Source: Nitrospinota bacterium (lineage in GTDB: Bacteria; Tectomicrobia; Entotheonellia; J063). Taken from it: DNA of 15,614 bases. The position numbers and the translations under genes were made by a program. Below the pieces are notes generated by a model that ran no database searches, was not told the origin of the DNA, and saw only the letters and a program-made list of their open reading frames with translations. How positions within the stretch are numbered: the stretch's first letter is position 1; each line of letters opens with the position of its first letter. Shown here piece after piece: positions 7,076 through 12,598 of this stretch. The stretch lies in contig RFHZ01000225.1 in the NCBI GenBank assembly GCA_003696125.1, forward strand, positions 1-15,614. The letters are read 5' to 3'.

Positions 7076-8176
7076 TTAAGAGGGGAGCAGAACCATGGTA
7101 TGGGTTTCCCATCCCAAAACGATCCTCTCTGCAAGCCGATGCCTCTGCTCCTGAAAATGGTGAGGGTCCATATCGACCTTGAGCACGCTCTCGGCTCCCA
7201 CCCGCACCAGGAGTCGCATGCAATTCCCCTTATAGATACCCTGCTCAAGACTCCCCTGGACCCGGTTCGGGGTGCTCGCCTCCCCGGGGAATACCCGGAT
7301 CCTCTCCGGCCGCAGGGAGACGAAGAGGACATCTCCCCTCTCCGGCTGCGGAGCGTGACCAGGCAGGGTGCTCTTCCGGGCACGGAGGACAATTCCCTGC
7401 CAGTCGAGGACGATCTCCTCCCCGTGCACGGCGGTGACCCGACACGTCAGCAGGTTCGTCTCTCCCACAAAATCGGCGATAAACTTGGTGGCAGGACGCT
7501 CGTACAGCTCCACAGGACTCCCCACCTGCTCCAGACGGCCCTGATGCATGACCACGATCAGATCGGACATGGTTAAGGCCTCTTCCTGATCGTGGGTGAC
7601 ATAGATGAAGGTCTTTGCCGTTTTGACCTGGATGCGCTTCAGTTCGAGCTGCATCTGCTGGCGCAGCTTTAGATCCAGTGCTCCCAGGGGTTCATCCAGC
7701 AATAAGACGGCCGGATCCGGAGCCAGGGCCCTGGCCAGTGCCACCCGTTGCCGCTGTCCACCGGATAACTGATCCGGTTTGCGATCGGCGATATCGGGTA
7801 ATTCCACCATCTCCAGAAGCTGGGTAACCCTCTTGGGGATCTCCGCCGGCCTGTATCGTTTCATCTGCAAACCAAAGGCGATGTTCTGGCTGACGGTAAG
7901 ATGAGGGAAAAGGGCGTAGTCCTGGAAGACCATATTCACGTTGCGACGGTAGGGAGGGACCTTAGAGACTTCCTGCCCTTCCAGGAAGATCCTGCCGCTG
8001 GTAGGGCGGAGAAAGCCGGCTATCATCTTCAGCGTCGTCGTCTTTCCACATCCGCTCGGCCCCAGCAAGGTGACAAAAGCCCCCCGCCGCACCGCCAGGG
8101 ACAGGCGCTCTACCGCCGTGACCTCCCCAAATCTCTTTGTCACGTTGTCCAGTTGAATGATGATGTCGTCCTGCAT
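7076..8176 (-). CDS. potA: ABC transporter ATP-binding protein, PotA type
   Basis: This is the ATP-hydrolysing subunit of an importer of the spermidine/putrescine (MOI/CUT1-like) group, on the cytoplasmic face of the membrane. The 366-aa protein shows Walker A GPSGCGKT (39-46), Q-loop VFQDYALFPH (83-92), signature LSGGQ (137-141), Walker B VLLLDEP (157-163), D-loop and the switch His195 in VTHDQEEA. A C-terminal TOBE_2-type domain (about 285-360) contains VSLRPERIRVFP. Length and domain order match PotA. It lies downstream of the two permeases on the same strand, but 226 bases separate it from permease 2, and that gap holds a palindromic repeat, so it may be expressed partly on its own. Only a weak Shine-Dalgarno (GGGTGAG, about 13 bases upstream) precedes the ATG. 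The transported substrate cannot be deduced from this subunit; the symbol denotes family. Confidence 0.9.
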   Translation of the reverse strand: MQDDIIIQLDNVTKRFGEVTAVERLSLAVRRGAFVTLLGPSGCGKTTTLKMIAGFLRPTSGRIFLEGQEVSKVPPYRRNVNMVFQDYALFPHLTVSQNIAFGLQMKRYRPAEIPKRVTQLLEMVELPDIADRKPDQLSGGQRQRVALARALAPDPAVLLLDEPLGALDLKLRQQMQLELKRIQVKTAKTFIYVTHDQEEALTMSDLIVVMHQGRLEQVGSPVELYERPATKFIADFVGETNLLTCRVTAVHGEEIVLDWQGIVLRARKSTLPGHAPQPERGDVLFVSLRPERIRVFPGEASTPNRVQGSLEQGIYKGNCMRLLVRVGAESVLKVDMDPHHFQEQRHRLAERIVLGWETHTMVLLPS

Positions 8177-8245
8177 AAGTAACTATTACTCACCCTTTTG
8201 CACTTTGAGCCATCTTCAGGCCATGCGTGACCGGAAGAACTTTTT

Positions 8246-8311
8246 ACCGCCGAGCACGCAGAGAACGCCGGGTAAGCAAAAACGCTCTGCGCCCTCGGCG
8301 TCCTCGGCGGT
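8246..8311. repeat. GC-rich imperfect palindromic repeat element (REP/MITE-like)
   Basis: The outer arms ACCGCCGAG (8246-8254) and CTCGGCGGT (8303-8311) pair perfectly. Inside them, CGCAGAG (8257-8263) pairs with CTCTGCG (8285-8291). The right side holds an extra CTCGGCG copy (8294-8300), giving an asymmetric internal loop. A T-run precedes the left arm. The style (ACCGCCGAG...CGCAGAG) resembles dispersed intergenic repeats recalled from many environmental genomes; copy number cannot be checked in one window. It occupies the potC-potA gap and would form a stable hairpin in the transcript. Confidence 0.6.
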
Positions 8312-8402
8312 GTAGACCTGGAGACAGCGCGAAGTTCGTGGGACAAAAAAGTGTTCAAACTGTTAGTCATACTTACTTAAAAACCCCTGAGGGACCATAT
8401 CC

Positions 8403-9188
8403 TCACCTGCGACGTAGAAAGCGCTCGGTAACCAGCCCTGCCGTGACGGTGATCAGCAAGACCAGCGTGGAGATGGCATTGATCTCCGGGCTCATGCCGA
8501 AGCGGAGCTTGGCAAAGATCAGCACCGGTAAGGTCAGAGAATATCCGGCCAGAAAGTAGGAACGGATGAAATCATCAAAGGAGATGAGCAGGGAGAAGAC
8601 GGTTGCTCCGACCAGGGCCGGCTTTAAAAAGGGGAGCGTCACCCGGCAGAAGGTGATCAGCTCGTCAGCGCCTAAGTCCATGGCCGCTTCTTCTAAGGAA
8701 GGATTCATGGCTTTGAGCCGGCTCAGGATCATGATGGCCACAAAGGGAACGTTGTGGATGGTGTGGCCGAGAATCAAGGCGAGCGTCCCGGGCTCTATGG
8801 CGAGGAGTTTGATAAAGAGGCGCAAAGAGATGCCGGAGATAATCCCGGGAATGACGGCGGGAAGGAGCATAAGACCAAAGGCGATCCCTCGTCCCCAAAA
8901 GGTCACCCGCCCCAAAAACACCCCGATGTTCAATCCGATCAACAGGGAGAGGATCGTGGAGACCACCGCGATGATGACCGAATAGCCGAAAGCCCCCATG
9001 ATCTCCGTATCCTGCAGCACCGTCCCGTACCACTTCAGGGTAAAGTGTCGGATGGGAAAGCCGATGAAGCGTGAATCCTTGAACCCCATAAGGACCATGA
9101 CCAGAATAGGCAGAAAGAGGTAAAGCACCAGGGCCCAGTACAGCGCCTTGAGGCCCAGGCTATCATACCATCGTCTCTCTCCTCTCAT
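8403..9188 (-). CDS. potC: ABC transporter permease 2, PotC type
   Basis: Inner-membrane channel subunit of the polyamine-type importer, 261 aa. About six hydrophobic segments are visible: near 16-36, 66-92, 101-122, 135-155, 190-208 and 236-254. The EAA coupling loop that contacts the ATPase reads EEAAMDLGADELITFCRVTLP (about 166-186), typical of PotC/YdcV permeases. The frame stays open 75 codons further upstream, but the start at 9188 is preferred: its ATG overlaps the upstream permease's stop as ATGA, the hydrophobic N-terminus follows directly, and the upstream extension is an antisense-like Pro/Arg-rich sequence lying within the upstream permease gene. The short terminal LRRR tail is normal. 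Translational coupling to permease 1 indicates the two assemble as a heterodimer. Confidence 0.93.
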   Translation of the reverse strand: MRGERRWYDSLGLKALYWALVLYLFLPILVMVLMGFKDSRFIGFPIRHFTLKWYGTVLQDTEIMGAFGYSVIIAVVSTILSLLIGLNIGVFLGRVTFWGRGIAFGLMLLPAVIPGIISGISLRLFIKLLAIEPGTLALILGHTIHNVPFVAIMILSRLKAMNPSLEEAAMDLGADELITFCRVTLPFLKPALVGATVFSLLISFDDFIRSYFLAGYSLTLPVLIFAKLRFGMSPEINAISTLVLLITVTAGLVTERFLRRR

Positions 9189-10123
9189 AAGAGCTTCTCT
9201 CCGCTGATCCTGATCACCCGCAGGCTTACTCCCGCTATCCCCAGCATTACCAGGAGAAGGATGAAAGCCAGGGCACATCCCATGGGCCATTCTCCCTGGG
9301 AAGTGGCGGAAAAGTAATTTCCGATCGACTCGGCAAAGAGGGTGGTATGGGGGCCTCCCAGGAGCACCGGAACGGCATACAGGCCGGAGGTCAGGATGAA
9401 AACGAGCAAACAACCGGTGAAGATCCCCTCCTTGGACAGGGGCAGGGTCACCCGCAGGAAGCGCTGGAAGGGGGTAGCCCCCAGGTCTGCAGCCGCCTGT
9501 AACAGGGAGGAATCGATCTTTTCAATGCTCGAATATAACGGCAAGAGCATATAGAGGATGGTGACGTAGAGTACCCCCATGGACAGGGAAAAAGAGGTGT
9601 ACATGAAGGGAACAGGTTCATCGATCACCCCCAGCCACCGCAAAATGGCATTGAGTAACCCCTTGTTCCCCAACACGATCATCCAGGCAAAGGTGCGGAT
9701 GATATAGCTGGCCCAGTAGGGAGCCAGCAGGAGCAGCAGATAGCGGAGCTGCTTTTGCTGTTCGGCAACCTGGGCGATGAAATAGGCGATGGGATAGACC
9801 ATAATCAACGTAGAAAAGCTCACCAAAGTGGCAAAGAGCAGGGTCCTGCCAAAGGCGGTAAGGTAGACCGATCGTCGGAAAAAGGTAAGGTAATTTTGCA
9901 GCGTAAACGTCGTGCGGCTCTCGTCGATGACCGGAAACTGGGTATAAAAGCTGATGACCGCCATCTGCAACAGGGGAAGGAGATGGGCTCCCAGGAGCCA
10001 GAGGAGGGGAAGCGATCCCAGAGCCCAAAACCGGGCTCGATCTGAGGTGGTAAAAAGCGTCAATAACCGTTGATAGGCTCTCCAGTCCCGTAGTACATCC
10101 CACCAGGGCTTTTGGAAAAACAT
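9185..10123 (-). CDS. potB: ABC transporter permease 1, PotB type
   Basis: Partner inner-membrane permease, 312 aa. A soluble N-terminal stretch of about 32 residues is followed by about six hydrophobic segments (near 35-58, 92-118, 127-151, 181-200, 235-256 and 282-303). The EAA loop is AAADLGATPFQRFLRVTLPL (210-229), the PotB form. The periplasmic loop after the first segment carries FTLQNYLTFF, common in this family. GGAAGGAT lies about 8 bases upstream of the ATG. The gene follows the binding-protein gene after a 79-base gap holding a hairpin, and overlaps the next permease by 4 bases. The N-terminal soluble stretch (WWDVLRDWRAYQRLL) is slightly longer than in E. coli PotB. The substrate is not determined by this subunit. 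Confidence 0.92.
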   Translation of the reverse strand: MFFQKPWWDVLRDWRAYQRLLTLFTTSDRARFWALGSLPLLWLLGAHLLPLLQMAVISFYTQFPVIDESRTTFTLQNYLTFFRRSVYLTAFGRTLLFATLVSFSTLIMVYPIAYFIAQVAEQQKQLRYLLLLLAPYWASYIIRTFAWMIVLGNKGLLNAILRWLGVIDEPVPFMYTSFSLSMGVLYVTILYMLLPLYSSIEKIDSSLLQAAADLGATPFQRFLRVTLPLSKEGIFTGCLLVFILTSGLYAVPVLLGGPHTTLFAESIGNYFSATSQGEWPMGCALAFILLLVMLGIAGVSLRVIRISGEKLL

Positions 10124-10145
10124 CTACTGATCCTTCCAGGATCTG

Positions 10146-10184
10146 CCACTCCCGACCTCCTTCTCGGAAAGAGGCCGCGAGTGG
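10146..10184 (-). other. Intercistronic hairpin between binding-protein and permease genes
   Basis: Plus-strand arms 10146-10159 and 10171-10184 pair as 6 bp (CCACTC/GAGTGG), two central pairs with flanking mismatches, and 4 bp (CCTC/GAGG), with an 11-base loop. No U-run follows on the minus strand. In binding-protein transport operons such hairpins commonly stabilise the upstream message or cause partial termination, so that the binding protein exceeds the permeases. That role is inferred here. Confidence 0.45.
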
Positions 10185-10202
10185 GAGGGGGGCTAGAAGA
10201 GA

Positions 10203-11306
10203 TTAGGCCGCCTTAATTTCTTCCACGGCACGATCAAACAGCTTGTATTTAAACTCTACGGCAACGGGTGAGAAGAAGGTAATCCGCTCCAGTTCTTCCT
10301 GGGAGAGGGAGGAGGCCTTCCGCTCCAGCTCGGTCAAACCCTTTTCTGCTCCCACGAAGGTGGAGACAAAGCCGGTCGCTTTGGTCAGATAGGTCCCCTG
10401 GCGCGGATCAGACATGATGGCATTCAGGAACTTGTAGGCATTCTCCCGGTTGCGGGCCCCTTTGACCACGCTAAAGGTATAGACAAAACCGAATCCCCCT
10501 TCTCGTGGAATCGTATAGCGGATGGGGAAACCGTCCATGATCAGGCGTGCAGCAGGACCAGACCAGCATTGGGCCACCCAGATATCTTCATTGATAAACA
10601 TCTGCTGCACCTGTGCCCCTGAATCGTAGAAGGCCCGTACCAGATGTTTATGCTTGATCAGGAAGTTCTTCGTCGCTTCCACCGCCCGTCTCCCCACCTC
10701 AGGGCGTTTCAGATAGCTGACCATGGTGCCATCGTAGCCGAGGTATTGCATGGCAATGGAGAGGAAATCCTGCACCTGATAGGCGATCTTACCCTTATAC
10801 CGTTCATCAAACATGACGTCCCAGGTATCGACCTTCCCCATCTTCTCCTCGTTATAGGCCATCCCTTCTGATCCCATGAGGATAGGGACCCCCCACCGCT
10901 TCCCATCCCGGATCATCCAATCCGCTTCCCGGTACACAGGATTAATGGTCTCCCAGCTCTTGATCTTGCTCTCATCCAGCGGTTCGATGGTCCCCTGGTT
11001 GATAAACTGGGGAAAACGATGACCGGCAACGGTGACAACATCTGCCGTAAAATTCGGTTTTTCGGCCACCAGAAGATTCAACTCCTTCCCTTGATCATCG
11101 ATGAGTTTTACCCGGATGCGGATCCCTGTCTCTGACTCAAAACTCTGGCGAAACTCTTTGGTGATGAAGTTATTGTAAGTCCACACCCGCAGTTCTTGAG
11201 CTGCCGAAGCGCTTCGCGGTATCCAGAAAAGCGGCTGGAAGGCTGCAGCGGTTGCCAAAGCCGTCGTTTTCATGAACCTTCGCCGACTTATCGTCGTCTC
11301 TCTCAT
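10203..11306 (-). CDS. Tat-exported extracellular solute-binding protein, PotD type
   Basis: Periplasmic ligand-capture protein of the importer, 367 aa, the usual length for spermidine/putrescine-type binding proteins. The N-terminus carries a twin-arginine signal SRRRFMK (residues 8-14), a hydrophobic stretch and a likely SASA|AQE cleavage near 35-36, so it would be exported folded. The mature part opens ELRVWTYNNFITKEF, then SETGIRIRV, typical of the family's first beta-alpha units. Later marks are WGVPILMGSEGMAYNEEK and ENAYKFLNAIMSDP. The frame is open 46 codons further upstream, but the ATG at 11306 is chosen because GGAGGAGGA lies about 6 bases before it and the Tat signal begins there. 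The binding segment equivalent to the E. coli PotD STYY region reads TVAGHRFP, so polyamine specificity is doubtful; another small nitrogenous compound is possible. Confidence 0.9.
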   Translation of the reverse strand: MRETTISRRRFMKTTALATAAAFQPLFWIPRSASAAQELRVWTYNNFITKEFRQSFESETGIRIRVKLIDDQGKELNLLVAEKPNFTADVVTVAGHRFPQFINQGTIEPLDESKIKSWETINPVYREADWMIRDGKRWGVPILMGSEGMAYNEEKMGKVDTWDVMFDERYKGKIAYQVQDFLSIAMQYLGYDGTMVSYLKRPEVGRRAVEATKNFLIKHKHLVRAFYDSGAQVQQMFINEDIWVAQCWSGPAARLIMDGFPIRYTIPREGGFGFVYTFSVVKGARNRENAYKFLNAIMSDPRQGTYLTKATGFVSTFVGAEKGLTELERKASSLSQEELERITFFSPVAVEFKYKLFDRAVEEIKAA

Positions 11307-11421
11307 CTCTTCCTCCTCCCCTGTGATCTGAATGATTACTCCTCCTCTCCATGAGCCAGAGACCGAACCCTGGATGGCTCGCTCCCTCTCTTCTATAAGG
11401 GATTCGATTTTTCCTGCCTTA

Positions 11422-11439
11422 CCCAAACGTCCCAAACGT
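11422..11439. repeat. Tandem 9-base direct repeat upstream of the binding-protein gene
   Basis: CCCAAACGT occurs twice head to tail, about 115 bases before the binding-protein ATG and on the promoter side of that divergent operon. Such short tandem sites can be a regulator's paired half-sites, but two copies could also arise by chance. No protein is assigned. Confidence 0.4.
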
Positions 11440-11503
11440 AACACAGCCCACTCTGATTTGCAAGGAGAAAAAGGGGAGGGAAAACCGGCTCACTTTGGGG
11501 GAA

Positions 11504-11535
11504 CCCCGGTCAGGGAGGGGGGGACCTGACCGGGG
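11504..11535. repeat. 11-bp perfect inverted repeat in the divergent intergenic region
   Basis: CCCCGGTCAGG (11504-11514) is exactly complementary to CCTGACCGGGG (11525-11535), with a 10-base G-rich loop. Neither side carries a U-run, so it is unlikely to be an intrinsic terminator. It could be an operator or a leader hairpin of the minus-strand transport operon, whose start lies about 200 bases away. Confidence 0.5.
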
Positions 11536-11795
11536 GATGGAGAGGGGAAAACCAAGCAAAAAAGGAGGGAGAAACCAATTTTGCTTTGAACTGCAAACCT
11601 CTCCGGTCCTGCACGGTACTGCGTCTTTCTGAGGATACCGAATCGGTTCATCTATCCTATCGGCAGGGCCCATATTTTTCTTGAGCATTTTTTCAAAAAA
11701 AATTCGATGCGGGGAAAAAAGAGGCGAGGAGAGGCCATAGGCGGTCTTTGAGCGCATGCGGATGCCGACGCAAACCCCGACAGCCAGGCAGAACC

Positions 11796-11824
11796 TTGAC
11801 GTGCCTGGGAGAAAACATTATCTT
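11796..11824 (+). promoter_or_regulatory. Putative sigma-70-type promoter of the lipoprotein gene
   Basis: TTGACG (11796-11801, 5 of 6 to the -35 consensus) and TATCTT (11819-11824, 4 of 6 to the -10) are separated by exactly 17 bases. They sit in a relatively AT-rich stretch. Transcription would begin near 11831, giving a leader of about 115 bases before the lipoprotein ATG. Confidence 0.5.
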
Positions 11825-11859
11825 TTTATAAGGAGGGGTTACCGGGAAGCAGAGTTCTT

Positions 11860-11949
11860 ATGATGCCACCTCTCTGGACAATAAATACCAGGAGGGGACA
11901 GCATCCCCCAGCTTATCTATCAAGTATACAGGGAGAGGATAACGCATGA
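11860..11949 (+). CDS. Possible 29-aa leader ORF overlapping the lipoprotein start
   Basis: An open frame ATGATGCCACCT... of 29 codons lies wholly inside the predicted lipoprotein mRNA leader. It ends with a TGA (11947-11949) that overlaps the lipoprotein ATG as ATGA. The predicted peptide (MMPPLWTINTRRGQ...GEDNA) resembles nothing recognised. No strong Shine-Dalgarno stands at the right distance: AGGAGG at 11831-11836 is 23 bases away. It may be a regulatory upstream ORF, coupling its translation to the lipoprotein, or an accident. Confidence 0.25.
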   Translation: MMPPLWTINTRRGQHPPAYLSSIQGEDNA

Positions 11950-12371
11950 AAAGAGTGGTCGTTTGGTTGGTAGTAGGTGTCTTCGGTACCCTTTTACTTT
12001 CTTCCTGCGTGACGACCGAACGGACGTACCAGGGGGCTGCGGCCGGTGGGGCTCTAGGGGCAGGAGCCGGTGCCTTGATCGACAAGGATAACCGCTGGCG
12101 TGGTGCACTCATCGGGGGATTACTTGGGGCTGCCCTGGGAGGAACGGTAACCGAGATCTCCTCCCGTGCCGCCCGCGAAGCAGCGCAGAGCGGTCAGCCG
12201 GTTGCCTACCAGAGTGTTGATGGCTTCCAAAAAGTCGAGGCAACCCCGGTCGGTTTCAACGCCCAGACCAACTGCCATAAGGTGCGCGAACGGGTCTGGC
12301 AGGACGGCAAGCTGGTGAAGGATGAGATCAAGGAGGTCTGCGAAAGCCAGAAACAGGAGCAGACTTATTAA
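11946..12371 (+). CDS. Glycine-zipper outer-membrane-type lipoprotein
   Basis: Small envelope lipoprotein of 141 aa, function unknown. The N-terminal signal ends in a lipobox LLSSC, with Cys21 as the lipidation site; Val22 after the Cys does not suggest inner-membrane retention. Residues 29-67 form two Gly/Ala-rich segments, GAAAGGALGAGAGALI and GALIGGLLGAALGG, separated by DKDNRWR. This is the two-segment glycine-zipper layout of the Rickettsia 17-kDa antigen/YMGG-like families. The C-terminal part holds Cys110 and Cys132 about 22 residues apart and could form a disulfide in the periplasm. GGGAGAGGA is about 7 bases before the ATG. It appears to be transcribed alone from its own promoter, with a terminator-like hairpin after it. 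Relatives act in envelope integrity; no specific role can be assigned. Confidence 0.85.
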   Translation: MKRVVVWLVVGVFGTLLLSSCVTTERTYQGAAAGGALGAGAGALIDKDNRWRGALIGGLLGAALGGTVTEISSRAAREAAQSGQPVAYQSVDGFQKVEATPVGFNAQTNCHKVRERVWQDGKLVKDEIKEVCESQKQEQTY

Positions 12372-12389
12372 CAGGATCGTCCCTCACCC

Positions 12390-12433
12390 GGTCCGCTCCC
12401 TCTCTTCTTTCCTCCTCCAGATGGGAGCGGACC
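12390..12433 (+). terminator. Terminator-like hairpin after the lipoprotein gene
   Basis: GGTCCGCTCCC (12390-12400) pairs perfectly over 11 bp with GGGAGCGGACC (12423-12433) around a 22-base pyrimidine-rich loop. It sits 18 bases after the lipoprotein stop. A C/T-rich run, not pure T, follows the stem, so this is a likely but not textbook intrinsic terminator. Confidence 0.55.
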
Positions 12434-12518
12434 AGTCCCCCCCCTCTCTTCTCTCCATTATAACCTCCTACCTACACTGCGAGGGTGCCGGTAGTAACCT
12501 GGGAGGAGAAAAAGGCTC

Positions 12519-12547
12519 TTGACCTCCCACCAGGAAGAGGATAGGAT
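12519..12547 (+). promoter_or_regulatory. Putative promoter of the hyuAB genes
   Basis: TTGACC (12519-12524, 5 of 6) and TAGGAT (12542-12547, 4 of 6) have a 17-base spacer and lie about 50 bases before the hyuA start. The -35 overlaps the right arm of a 7-bp inverted repeat (TGGGAGG 12500-12506 with CCTCCCA 12523-12529), which could be an operator. Tentative. Confidence 0.4.
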
Positions 12548-12598
12548 ACGGACAAACTCGATCACATCTGATACTCACCCCAAGGAGAAGGAGCAGAC

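Larger units (their letters stand above)
11307..11945. other. 639-base non-coding region between divergent binding-protein and lipoprotein genes
   Basis: No convincing long gene lies here; the longest open frames are low-complexity Pro/Ser/Phe-rich sequences with no family resemblance. From left to right it holds the binding protein's Shine-Dalgarno, a tandem 9-base repeat (11422-11439), an 11-bp inverted repeat (11504-11535), an A/T-tract stretch (T6 at 11688-11693, then A8 at 11695-11702, flanked by GCAT and ATGC), a plus-strand promoter (11796-11824) and a possible 29-codon leader ORF. No clear minus-strand promoter was found; TTGCAA (minus strand, 11458-11463) with a 17-base spacer is the best weak candidate. 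Confidence 0.6.

Noticed and set aside
8246-8311. CRISPR-like repeats
   Set aside because: There is a single palindromic unit with an internal duplication. No regularly spaced repeats and no cas genes are present.
8383-8398. Possible intrinsic terminator after permease 2 (CCC/GGG followed by T5 on the minus strand)
   Set aside because: The stem is only 3 bp with a 3-base loop, too weak to support without transcript data.
9189-9413. 75-codon N-terminal extension of permease 2 from an earlier in-frame start
   Set aside because: It lies wholly within the permease 1 coding region, is Pro/Arg/His-rich and unlike any permease N-terminus. The ATGA overlap start at 9188 fits the family.
11307-11444. 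46-codon extension of the binding protein upstream of its Tat signal
   Set aside because: It would bury the export signal internally. A strong Shine-Dalgarno precedes the ATG at 11306.
11419-11757. 112-codon minus-strand open frame in the large intergenic gap
   Set aside because: Low-complexity Pro/Ser/Phe content, no good ribosome site, no recognisable domain, and it runs across the inverted and tandem repeats.
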